A DNA stretch of 64,000 bases from Nitrosomonas sp. (lineage in GTDB: Bacteria > Pseudomonadota > Gammaproteobacteria > Burkholderiales > Nitrosomonadaceae): NCBI GenBank assembly GCA_024282035.1, contig JAMWZR010000007.1:39487-103486 (forward strand), given 5' to 3'. The position numbers were made by a program, and so were the translations under genes. How positions within the stretch are numbered: position 1 is the first letter of the stretch; every line of letters starts with the position of its first letter. This document shows, piece after piece, positions 10,946-18,936 of this stretch. The notes under the pieces are model-generated. The model saw only the letters and a list, made by a program, of their open reading frames with translations, was not told where the DNA came from and made no database searches.

Positions 10946-11254
10946 TCATTCAAATACGCCTAACACGGACGGAAAATCCTGAGGTGGAAACAATCTTTTT
11001 ACACTTGTAAACTGCCAGCCACCAATTTTCCCATTAGTGGTTGGCACACCAAGTGTGTTTAGCGTTCCAGCTATTTCCTTTTTACTCATACAAAGTAACG
11101 AATAATCCCCTCGCCTACATTTTCCGCATTTGCAAAAATTTTCAAATACTCTTCTGCGTACTACCTCACGTAATTCCTTTCTCTTTGTGCTTGCTTTCAA
11201 AGCCGCCGCAGCTGTTGCTTGTGTAGTTCTAATTTTTTTCTTTTTTTCATTCAT
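10946..11254 (-). CDS. Small basic protein with recombinase-like C-terminus
   Basis: A 102-aa protein with a very lysine-rich start (MNEKKKKIRTT), a central cysteine cluster CKCGKC followed 9 residues later by another Cys, and the segment KEIAGTLNTLGVPTTNGKIG. That last segment resembles the helical recombinase domain found after the catalytic domain of large serine recombinases (typically IAxxLNxxGxPTxxG). The serine catalytic domain is absent. It may be a DNA-binding protein or a relic of a recombinase. The resolvase at 13939-14499 is too far away for a simple frameshift of one gene. Function is not assigned. Confidence 0.45.
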   Translation of the reverse strand: MNEKKKKIRTTQATAAAALKASTKRKELREVVRRRVFENFCKCGKCRRGDYSLLCMSKKEIAGTLNTLGVPTTNGKIGGWQFTSVKRLFPPQDFPSVLGVFE

Positions 11255-11804
11255 AGCCCAACGGATTGTAACCCCCTATTTCATAAATAGGTATGAGAAA
11301 TAAATCTTGAAATCGGTGTGAATAGAAGCATGGAAATCACTCATTCTTTGGATAGTTATCAAGAGGATTCTAGTTACATGAGCAATTCAACACACCACAG
11401 TTAACGGCATGTGCGAATTAAAGCTTTTGTCACATTTATATGGTGAGAAAGCAAATTTAACGCAAGGTTTGCATTAGCTCCAGCCAAGAAATGTTTTTTA
11501 TAAATATGTAAGTAAGTAGTAATCAAGTTACTTTGATTTGGCACCTTTAAGGGTGAATCGAGTATCGGGATATTAATGAAGCTAACTAACAAACTGTGTG
11601 TTTACTGAGTATTCAGAATACATGGTTTAGTTAACTATTTCCGTTAGTTATAGTTTTTAAGCTTTAGAGATATTTCATATTAATGATTATTGATAACTGA
11701 TTAGTTGAAGATTTGAATAATCCTAGAAATCAACCATTCATCAAAATTGATTTAATGGCTTACATAAATGAAATTTAACTAAAACTTATAAAGGTATGTA
11801 TTAA
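11255..11804. other. AT-rich intergenic stretch of the island
   Basis: No convincing gene. CCTATTT and AAATAGG (11276-11292, 3-base loop) form a short hairpin or operator-like site just upstream of the small basic protein. An AAAGGT ribosome-like site near 11791 serves the Rep-like gene. A 63-codon ORF on the minus strand (11401-11592) has no start signal or recognisable features. Confidence 0.4.
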
Positions 11805-12365
11805 ATGGAAAGAAAAAAAGCAATATTACAATCTGAAATGACTCAATGGATTAATGAATTTAATCATAATGGCTCATTAATGTTAACTATTAGCGAACCA
11901 CATAAACGATTAAAGAGGTATGCAATTGATGGAACAAACTTAGAACCAATTATTGCTGAGATAATAAGATTGAGTAATGCTAGTGTATTTACGAAGAATA
12001 AAAGACATGAATCACTCGATGGCCTTATTGTAGAAGAAAGTCCGCGTTTCCGCCCTCACTATCATATTCTTTTCTCAAAACCTGAGAAAATGGAATTCGA
12101 TGTGTTTAGAAAGCGATTAAGCAGAATTGCTAATCTCATGTGCAATGAAAACTTTAAATTCGATTTAAGTAAATCAAATTTTTCCCAAAAAACAAAAGAA
12201 ATAATATCTAAACCTTGCTACGACCGATATGCCAAAGTTTCTGATTATCATGAAAACTCAGCCAGTTATTTAACCAAAGAATTGGGATTTGCGAATTACT
12301 ATATGCTACAAGGTCGCGGATTCAATCGGGAGAATGACAAGCTGACTTTGAAAGTTACTAAATAA
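11805..12365 (+). CDS. HUH-endonuclease, Rep-like protein
   Basis: The 186-aa protein shows the three rolling-circle initiator motifs in order: a hydrophobic motif I SLMLTIS (residues 24-30), a metal-binding HUH motif as H85-Y86-H87 in PHYHILF, and motif III Y155-LT-K158 with Y155 as candidate nucleophile. HUH enzymes nick single-stranded DNA and remain linked through this tyrosine. They start replication of small plasmids and phages, or transfer and transposition. There is no helicase domain, and the length fits a minimal single-domain initiator. The gene stands alone with AT-rich codons and an AAAGGT site upstream. It could be a replication gene of an integrated element, or a transposase-type HUH enzyme. 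The assignment rests on motifs read by eye. Confidence 0.55.
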   Translation: MERKKAILQSEMTQWINEFNHNGSLMLTISEPHKRLKRYAIDGTNLEPIIAEIIRLSNASVFTKNKRHESLDGLIVEESPRFRPHYHILFSKPEKMEFDVFRKRLSRIANLMCNENFKFDLSKSNFSQKTKEIISKPCYDRYAKVSDYHENSASYLTKELGFANYYMLQGRGFNRENDKLTLKVTK

Positions 12366-12738
12366 TTTAAAAAGCCTATCGTTTTGCAATAACAGCGATT
12401 ACTAATGAGCATTTCTTGCAGAGTGGCAATTCATCGAGTGAAATTATCATTTAGAGATTAGCTAGCATTAAAGTTGATTACCCGCTGCCATTAATCAAAG
12501 AAATTTTTTAGATGTAATTGTTCGTTAATTTGAAAATTGAAGGCCCTCGAAAGAGGGTTTTTTTTGTTTTATGTAGCTCAAGGTACATTAATTTCAAACT
12601 CTTTGAGGGTTCCAAGCCATGTGGGGCATGAGGGTTGAATATGAATATAATTGTCTAACGGTAGTGAATTCCCCAACCCCAAAAAAACAAATTAATAATC
12701 ATCTTAGTATCCGGCCCGACTGTGTAAGCTGCTGTCAG
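12366..12738. other. Intergenic stretch with an intrinsic terminator
   Basis: No gene is seen. The stretch contains a good terminator at 12544-12565, about 180 bases after the Rep-like gene. The long distance leaves room for an untranslated RNA or a long 3' end. Confidence 0.4.
12544..12565 (+). terminator. Intrinsic terminator downstream of the Rep-like gene
   Basis: CCCTC and GAGGG close on a GAAA tetraloop and are followed by eight T residues, a textbook rho-independent terminator on the plus strand. Confidence 0.85.
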
Positions 12739-13662
12739 CTAAGATTCCATATTCCCATCTATTGATTGCTTATAACTAAACTGAAAATCAAATATTTCTT
12801 GTTTCGTAAAAATTTCAGAAAATGCTGTTATCAATTTCCCCCTTAATTCATAGTTTCTAGTAACACAGATATCAACATCGCTAATTAAATGTTTAGTAGC
12901 AAGTTTGAGTGCTTCATAGTTTCGTTCGCCAATTATTTCTATGATTTCCGTCTCATACAAAGATTGCCCACTGCAAACACCATTTTCTTCAATAAGCTTC
13001 TGATATTTAAAATGTAATGAGGAGCGAAGCTGAATGTCGTTTAGTGTTATAAAGAAATACTGGTTTGCTACATGCAGGTCTACCATTAACTCTCTGTATT
13101 TCGGATTGAATAAAAAAGCTATTTCTTCAGCTTTAAGTTCTGACTTTGGAGCTTGAAAATTATGTAGAGGCAGCATTTCTATATGACAAAGTGGCTTATT
13201 TCTGTGGGGTTCTATAAAATCTTTTCTAAATTGCACTATTGTGTTTAATCGTTCAAAAAGTATATACAGAACTGTGTTTGCTGCTGCTAACTGCTTATCT
13301 CTTTTTCCTTTCTCTAAGATATGATTTTGTGTTTTAAAAGCTATCCCTGCACCAAGAAAAGTTGCGAACAAAGTCATAAGTGCTGGAATATAATTTCCTA
13401 ATTTTGATTGGTCGAGTTTAATCTCTTTTAATTCATCGCTATAAATTTCTGAATTTTGTTTTAGCGTCGCAATTTTATTTTCTATTTCAATATTACGAAT
13501 TTCTAAACTATTTTTAAGGTCTTCAATTTCTTTCTCTAATTCAATTTTGTTTGCTTCAGCTACATGTTGATATTCCGTTGCACTTATTGCTGGCGTAGCT
13601 GACAGCATAATAAACATAAAAATGAAAAATTTCGTAACAAGGAAGAGTAGCTTTGATTTCAC
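12739..13662 (-). CDS. Membrane-anchored coiled-coil protein of unknown function
   Basis: A 307-aa protein not recognised as a named family. A signal-peptide-like hydrophobic N-terminus (about residues 5-28, ending AISA) precedes a charged heptad-like coiled coil (about 38-85). A second hydrophobic segment follows (about 91-109, YIPALMTLFATFLGAGIAF), then a 200-residue soluble part rich in charged residues. If both hydrophobic segments are used, the coiled coil would be periplasmic and the large C-terminal domain cytoplasmic. It is AT-rich like the rest of the island and stands alone between the Rep-like gene and the resolvase. Membrane proteins of this layout occur among accessory and defence genes, but there is no direct sign of such a role. 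Confidence 0.6.
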   Translation of the reverse strand: MKSKLLFLVTKFFIFMFIMLSATPAISATEYQHVAEANKIELEKEIEDLKNSLEIRNIEIENKIATLKQNSEIYSDELKEIKLDQSKLGNYIPALMTLFATFLGAGIAFKTQNHILEKGKRDKQLAAANTVLYILFERLNTIVQFRKDFIEPHRNKPLCHIEMLPLHNFQAPKSELKAEEIAFLFNPKYRELMVDLHVANQYFFITLNDIQLRSSLHFKYQKLIEENGVCSGQSLYETEIIEIIGERNYEALKLATKHLISDVDICVTRNYELRGKLITAFSEIFTKQEIFDFQFSYKQSIDGNMES

Positions 13663-13938
13663 TATATATATGTATTTAAATATGATTTTTTCAATGTGCC
13701 TTTTATCTAGTCAGCACCTACAAATTTCCTACTGGTTCAAGTTTCATTGGGTGACGATAAAAATCAGCACCACAAATCAGCAGATTCTCAAAGATTCTCC
13801 TATAAGAAAAAACACTTACATAGCTTGACAATACGAAAGGTCTAAAAATAATATTTTTAACCATTTTTTTGGTATTATTATTGTATATCATATAGTTACG
13901 TAATTTTCAAACTTACCTAAGCTGATAACTTTTCTGTA

Positions 13939-14499
13939 TTATCCTGAATTAGTTTCAGACAATAGTCTGTAAACCGATGCCTTGGATAAGCTATACGCTG
14001 TCATTAAATCTTTTATTAATACTCCATTGGTACGTTTTTGGCGCATTTCTTCAATTTGTGAATCAGATAGTTTGGCTTTTCGACCAAAGACAACCCCATT
14101 ATTTTTTGCTTTGCTGATACCTTCCATCTGACGCTCTTTGCGAAGTTCAGTCTCAAATTCTGCAATACTAGCCAGTATCCCAAAGAGTAATTTACCTGTC
14201 GGGGAAGTAGTATCTATGGATTGGTCAAGAACTCGAAAACCCACGCCTTTTTCGTTTAATTGCTGAAGAATATTGTGCAAATCAACAGTAGAGCGAGCAA
14301 GCCTATCTAGTTTTGTTATGACTAAAACATCTCCTTCCCTTACATAATCTAGGCATTTTTTTAATTCTGCCCTATTAGCATTGGTGCCAGATTTTTTTTC
14401 CTGATAAATTTTTTCGCAATGATTTGATTTAAGTTTTTCAATCTGAACTTCAAGGGATTGACCAATGCTGCTTACCCTAGCGTACCCAACAATCGCCAT
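13939..14499 (-). CDS. Serine recombinase, resolvase/invertase family
   Basis: The 186-aa protein matches the small Tn3-resolvase/Pin type. It has R8 and nucleophile S10 in YARVSS, catalytic arginines R66 and R69 in TKLDRLARS, the conserved FxxLASIAEFE-type helix (seen as FGILASIAEFE), and a C-terminal Hin-like helix-turn-helix with VYRLL. The length fits a complete resolvase. It probably resolves cointegrates or inverts DNA at a nearby site. The perfect inverted repeat at 14549-14574, about 50 bases upstream of the start, is the obvious candidate site or operator. No transposase accompanies it in the window. Confidence 0.9.
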   Translation of the reverse strand: MAIVGYARVSSIGQSLEVQIEKLKSNHCEKIYQEKKSGTNANRAELKKCLDYVREGDVLVITKLDRLARSTVDLHNILQQLNEKGVGFRVLDQSIDTTSPTGKLLFGILASIAEFETELRKERQMEGISKAKNNGVVFGRKAKLSDSQIEEMRQKRTNGVLIKDLMTAYSLSKASVYRLLSETNSG

Positions 14500-14548
14500 G
14501 TCTTACAATTCCTTAGATATTGAGAGAATGTTATTATAAGACATTTTT

Positions 14549-14574
14549 TGAGACATTGAAAGAGCAATGTCTCA
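14549..14574. promoter_or_regulatory. Perfect inverted repeat upstream of the resolvase
   Basis: TGAGACATTG (14549-14558) and CAATGTCTCA (14565-14574) form a perfect 10-bp inverted repeat with a 6-base spacer. A further AAGACAT half-like sequence lies at 14539-14545. Resolvases bind inverted-repeat subsites next to their own gene, so a res subsite or autoregulatory operator is the natural reading. Confidence 0.55.
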
Positions 14575-14914
14575 AATAGTTTACTTTATAAGATATATTT
14601 CAAGCTCGATAGACTGGGTTAAGTTCCCACACAAAAGTGTCAAGCTATAAGCGATTTACTTTACAAGTACATCTTGGTAAAAATTTTGAGTTGTAATCTT
14701 AAGAATCCGTATGGTAAAGAAATAAACAACATGATGAATCTATGATGAAATCTGGTAGCTCATTAGATAATATAACTCTACTAGCATAGGGTCTAATTTG
14801 TGTGACTTTTTCATACAGAAAATTCTTGAGAAACTGCTATTTTAAGTTTTTGGTATTATAGTCCCATGTATTACTTAAGCGGAGTATCTTGACCAAAACT
14901 CGATTTAGGCATAT
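14575..14914. other. AT-rich intergenic stretch before the Septu-like pair
   Basis: No gene is seen. TTTACTTTAYAAG occurs twice, near 14580 and near 14655. These could be additional binding sites for the resolvase, or chance in AT-rich DNA. The promoter of the ATPase gene should lie here. Confidence 0.3.
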
Positions 14915-16174
14915 ATGAAATTCAAAAAATTAACAATAAGAGAATGGCGGCAATTTGCTGAAGTTGAGATTGAGTTTCATCCACGTATCACAGTTATTAC
15001 TGGTGCCAATGGTGCTGGCAAAAGTACGATTCTAAAGATTTTATCCCAGCATTTTGGATGGTCGCATCAGATTTTGTCTACACCAATGGTGTTACCAGAT
15101 TCTGGAGAAATCAGCTATTTTCCCGGATTGTTTAAGCAACTATTCAAGGCAAACTTGAATGAAACAACAAACAGTGTCGGAATGATAATGTACGACAATG
15201 GCACAAATTCATGTCTGAACGTTCCAGAAAATAATGTTGCGTCGTACACTCTGCATATACAGAACGAACAATCTGTAGAAGGCCTGCATATAAACTCACA
15301 CCGACAAATCCAGAATTATCAACAAATCAGCAACATTCCCGTAACTGCAATTACTGCAGAGCACGCATATCGTGTTTATCATCATGATATTATGAACAGA
15401 TATCACGGTGGTCATACGCAATTCTCTCCAATCTATCGAATGAAAGAATCAATCATTTCAATGGCAACATTTGGTGCGGGAAATCAGTATGTTCAAAAAA
15501 ATCCAGTTTTAGAAAAACTCTTTATAGATTTTAAAAACGTACTGTCCAAAGTGCTGCCACCGACTGTGGGATTTATAGATATTAGTATTCGGATTCCTGA
15601 TGTGGTCATAATTACTGAAACAGGTGAATTTATGATCGATGCGGCATCTGGTGGTTTGATGGCAATCATTGACCTAGCTTGGCAAATATTTCTTTTTTCA
15701 CACAATAAGGAAGAGTTTACAGTCACCATCGATGAACCAGAAAACCATCTACACCCTTCTATGCAGAGGAGCTTGTTACGTCGCCTGACAGAAGCATTTC
15801 CAAAAGCGCAATTTATTGTGGCAACTCATAGTCCTTTTATTGTCTCATCTATTAAAGATTCATTTGTATATGTCCTTCGATACGAAGATTCAAATGAAGA
15901 AACTCAAATACCAATACTTCGACGAATATCTTCGTTAAGGCTAGATACGACGAATAAAGCAGCGACTGCTAGTGAAATTTTAAGAGAGGTTCTTGGAGTT
16001 CCTGTAACACTTCCAGAATGGGCTGAAGACGAACTCCACGCAATTACTAAAGGTTTCAGCATTCAACAAATCACCCCTGAAAGCATCCGCAATCTGAGAC
16101 AACAGCTCGAAAATGCTGGTTTAGGTGAATACTATCCCGAAGCATTAAAGATCGTGGTGGAAACGAATGATTAA
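14915..16174 (+). CDS. Septu-like defence ATPase (PtuA family)
   Basis: A 419-aa SMC/OLD-like ATPase. It has Walker A GANGAGKST at residues 30-38, a Walker B/Glu segment TIDEPENHLHP near 270-280, and a switch histidine in ATHSPF near 303-308. This is the single-polypeptide ABC-type fold with a long insert between the two halves, as in anti-phage ATPases. Its 3' end overlaps by 8 bases the start of an HNH nuclease gene, which is the arrangement of type I Septu (PtuA-PtuB). In Septu the ATPase holds the nuclease in a complex that cuts DNA on phage infection. The same pair also accompanies reverse transcriptase in one retron type, but no reverse transcriptase is seen here. The assignment is by motif and context. 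Confidence 0.7.
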   Translation: MKFKKLTIREWRQFAEVEIEFHPRITVITGANGAGKSTILKILSQHFGWSHQILSTPMVLPDSGEISYFPGLFKQLFKANLNETTNSVGMIMYDNGTNSCLNVPENNVASYTLHIQNEQSVEGLHINSHRQIQNYQQISNIPVTAITAEHAYRVYHHDIMNRYHGGHTQFSPIYRMKESIISMATFGAGNQYVQKNPVLEKLFIDFKNVLSKVLPPTVGFIDISIRIPDVVIITETGEFMIDAASGGLMAIIDLAWQIFLFSHNKEEFTVTIDEPENHLHPSMQRSLLRRLTEAFPKAQFIVATHSPFIVSSIKDSFVYVLRYEDSNEETQIPILRRISSLRLDTTNKAATASEILREVLGVPVTLPEWAEDELHAITKGFSIQQITPESIRNLRQQLENAGLGEYYPEALKIVVETND

Positions 16175-16844
16175 ATTAACAAAATCTAATAAGCCAAATG
16201 TACTTATCCAGAATGCCGAAGATTGGACGAACACTCTCCTCCAAAAACTCAACAACAATCTGCCATTAACTTCTACTGAGAAAACAAGATATAGGCATCC
16301 TGAGATTAAGGCTGCTCTAGTTTCTGAAACAAATGGGAAATGTGCATATTGTGAAAGCAAACTTCAGCACATTCATCATGGGGATGTTGAGCATATTTTT
16401 CCAAAATCACTTGCACCTGAAAAAACATTTGAATGGGAAAATTTGACGTTTGCTTGTGAGATTTGTAATAAAAATAAATCCAACAAAGACCCAAATGTTG
16501 AATATATTATTGATCCATATCATATAGACCCTGCAGCGCACCTTTTTTTTATGGGTTCATTTGTATTCACTCTTGGGACAAGTTTAGGAAAAAATTCTAC
16601 AGAAATACTCGATCTAAATAGGATTACTCTTTGCGAACAACGTAAAGAGAAGCTAGAAAAGGTAATGGGTATTTTCGACACCATTCTTAGAAAAGAACTT
16701 CCTTTAGTAGTACGTAAAACAATTTACAACAACCTTCTTGCTAACGAAGGAAGTACTTCTTCTGAGTATTCTGCGATGATTAACTCTGCCATTCTTGCTA
16801 TGAAAGGTAATTTACCCAAAGAACTTGTTGGGTTAAATGATTAA
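16167..16844 (+). CDS. HNH endonuclease (PtuB-like Septu effector)
   Basis: The 225-aa protein has a zinc-stabilised HNH centre: C59 and C62 in CAYC, E75-H76 in GDVEHIFPKS, N92, and C97 and C100 in CEICNKNK. This is the typical layout of the PtuB family and related HNH enzymes paired with ATPases. It probably acts as the DNA-cutting effector, with the ATPase as sensor or regulator. The ATG at 16167 lies inside the 3' end of the ATPase gene, so translation is coupled. Length and gene order fit a complete two-gene Septu system. Confidence 0.72.
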   Translation: MIKLTKSNKPNVLIQNAEDWTNTLLQKLNNNLPLTSTEKTRYRHPEIKAALVSETNGKCAYCESKLQHIHHGDVEHIFPKSLAPEKTFEWENLTFACEICNKNKSNKDPNVEYIIDPYHIDPAAHLFFMGSFVFTLGTSLGKNSTEILDLNRITLCEQRKEKLEKVMGIFDTILRKELPLVVRKTIYNNLLANEGSTSSEYSAMINSAILAMKGNLPKELVGLND

Positions 16845-17536
16845 AATGGAAGCAGCAGATAATCAAGCCAGTGCCCAGGCTTATCCGACTTGGTGAATAA
16901 AGACGAGCACGTACCGATTTTGAGGTTGATTGGAAAATATAAAATCTGAGTTAACTCTTTTTTGTACGGTTAGATTTATATATGGTCTATATTTATTAAT
17001 CGGTTCGTTTTGATTGCGTTATTCATCGTTCATAGATTTGGAATACCATGCTCCATTCTGACTTGCAATTCCTAAGGTTTTTTGAAAAGCAAATACTAGG
17101 GCTTGATAATCTACTAAGTCGCTTGTTATAAAGATTCTCCTAATTAACCAGAAGTCGCTTGAAAAACTATGTCAGTTTATTTTTTGTAATCAAATGATAA
17201 GTTTTTGACGATTTGTGAGCAAATAAACGAGAAAGGTTAGTCACTGAATAAGAAGAATTCCGGCTCTGTGTCAAAAGAGTTAATCATATACATATTCGTA
17301 TACCTGTATATTAAATAATACAGTAATATATTGATATGTATTATTAATTCTAAATTAAATCAACTCGATTATGAAAGAGCTGTTATGAGGCAAAAGTGGG
17401 GGAAGTATCTGAATAGATGCTATCGGCTAGTAACCAAAGAAGAATGTTTAACCACGTCTTAGCGTTGAAATAATAACTATTTCAATTGAAGTTATTTTTC
17501 CATTCTTTTCGGGTCAGATAAGCTTTTCAACATTAA
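16845..17536. other. 692-base non-coding stretch between PtuB-like gene and integrase
   Basis: No credible gene in any frame. The segment is very AT-rich. It contains AAGTCGCTTG twice within about 35 bases (near 17116 and 17153). A stem AATAAC/GTTATT around 17472-17496, followed by T residues, could end the integrase transcript or the defence transcript. Nothing else is recognised. Confidence 0.4.
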
Positions 17537-18733
17537 TTAAGACTCTTTTTCCTTAAAATTCTGGGCAGTTTTAAAAGCTTTGTTTAAATATTTTGACCAA
17601 ATATTCATCATCTCAATACGTTCATCCAGATATTTTGCTCTGTTATATGTCTTGCCCAAATGACCAATAACCCTATGGTTTAGCTGAACTTCAATATATT
17701 TTGGGTCAATTTTGAATTCTTCGTCAAGTATTGTTCTGGCTAGAGCCCTAAATCCGTGAGGGGTATGTTTATCCTTGTATCCCAATTTGTTCATAACAAA
17801 ATTCAAACAAAGTTTGTTTGTATGTCTTGTTTTATCAATAACTTTATCTTTATTTCTGGCAGGAAATACATATATTGGTGAATCAAAAGTCTTGGCAACA
17901 TTAAGTAATGAAATAACTGTGTCTGACAATGGGACAATCGACTGAACATTAGTCTTACTGCTTAAATGGCTCCACTTCTTCTCTTCAAAATCAATCTCAC
18001 TCCATTTCATACTTACAACTTCTTTAGGTCTTTGAAACACATGCGCTAAAACCATTAATGCTAATGCATTAATTTTATTATTTTTCTCTCCGTGTATATC
18101 ATTTAGTAACTTTCCCACTGCCAAAAGTCTTTTTAACTTATTGTCAATGTCATCAATGATACAAGGGTTATGTTCGGTTCTTGGTTTGGTAAATGCCCCT
18201 TCAGTATCGCTTAAAACATTAACCTCGATTTGGCCATGAATTTTGGCAAATTTTAGAGAATTATTAATCAACTTATGCATTCTGAAAGCTACATTTTTGC
18301 TTTCAATTTTTTTAATATGGTTAATGACTGTTTGAAGTTCTAATTCTTTTATATCTTTATTTCCTAGACTCTTTTTGATGTGGTTTTGATACATATTAAC
18401 CATTACAGTATAGGTGCTTTCTTTCATACCTCGGGATTTAATATATTCAAAAACTGCTTCATTCAAGGTAATGATCTTTTCTTTTTTGGGGTTTGGGTCA
18501 ATACCAGAATCAACTTTTTCAAGTATTTCATCCCTTAATTTCTTGGCATTCTCAATGGTGATTTTGGGGTATTTCCCCAACGAGATTGGTTTTTCTTTTC
18601 CTTGAAATTGAACTCGAACCTTCCAAAATTTAGACCCATCAGGCTTTATTTGGAGAAATAATTTTTTGTCAATTTTAAATAAGTATGGGGTAGCTTTTAC
18701 TTCTATTTCATCAATTTGTTTTGCGGAAAGCAT
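17537..18733 (-). CDS. int: Tyrosine-type site-specific integrase (P4-like)
   Basis: A 398-aa integrase with an N-terminal DUF4102-type arm-binding domain (GKYPKITI and VDSGIDP near residues 53-80), a core-binding region, and a catalytic domain. The active-site set is visible: R235 (FQRPKEV), K260, H326 and R329 (HGFRALART), H353 and nucleophile Y363 (KTYNRAKY). The frame can start at a TTG at 18751, but the ATG at 18733 gives the more usual N-terminus. It lies at the right edge of the island and is most likely the enzyme that inserted it. The usual tRNA target of this family is absent next to it. Confidence 0.9.
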   Translation of the reverse strand: MLSAKQIDEIEVKATPYLFKIDKKLFLQIKPDGSKFWKVRVQFQGKEKPISLGKYPKITIENAKKLRDEILEKVDSGIDPNPKKEKIITLNEAVFEYIKSRGMKESTYTVMVNMYQNHIKKSLGNKDIKELELQTVINHIKKIESKNVAFRMHKLINNSLKFAKIHGQIEVNVLSDTEGAFTKPRTEHNPCIIDDIDNKLKRLLAVGKLLNDIHGEKNNKINALALMVLAHVFQRPKEVVSMKWSEIDFEEKKWSHLSSKTNVQSIVPLSDTVISLLNVAKTFDSPIYVFPARNKDKVIDKTRHTNKLCLNFVMNKLGYKDKHTPHGFRALARTILDEEFKIDPKYIEVQLNHRVIGHLGKTYNRAKYLDERIEMMNIWSKYLNKAFKTAQNFKEKES

Positions 18734-18936
18734 GATATAAAAATGAGTCAAAAAAATACAAGAAAAAATACAAAATTAGGCTCAATAACCATAACGGTTT
18801 GCGGCTTTAATAACTTAACAAAAAATTAACATTAATAAAAACAATATGTTAAAGTCAGAAAATTAAGATAATCCGTTCAATATTGATAAATAAGTGTCGT
18901 AAAAGGAACATATTATTTAAAAAATAGGGGCCTGAC

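Larger units (their letters stand above)
10470..18930. mobile_element. AT-rich genomic island with integrase, resolvase and Septu-like module
   Basis: Base composition drops sharply just after trpC and recovers at the HDOD gene at 18937. Inside lie a serine resolvase, a tyrosine integrase at the right edge, a HUH Rep-like protein, a defence-type gene pair and long intergenic stretches, all lacking the codon use of the host flanks. The element's exact ends are not proven. An 11-base repeat TCAATATTGAT occurs at 10536-10546 and 18877-18887, near both composition breaks. It is a possible but weak attachment-site core, since it is short and nearly self-complementary. No tRNA gene borders the island. 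Confidence 0.7.

Noticed and set aside
11401-11592. 63-codon minus-strand ORF in the island
   Set aside because: No ribosome site and composition expected by chance in AT-rich DNA.
14915-16844. Retron of the type that carries PtuA/PtuB effectors
   Set aside because: No reverse transcriptase gene is present within the island, so the pair is better read as a stand-alone Septu-like system.
13790-17142. 13-base repeat AAAGATTCTCCTA at 13790 and 17130 as possible att or transposon ends
   Set aside because: Same orientation but inside the island, no target duplication or transposase, and plausible by chance in AT-rich sequence.
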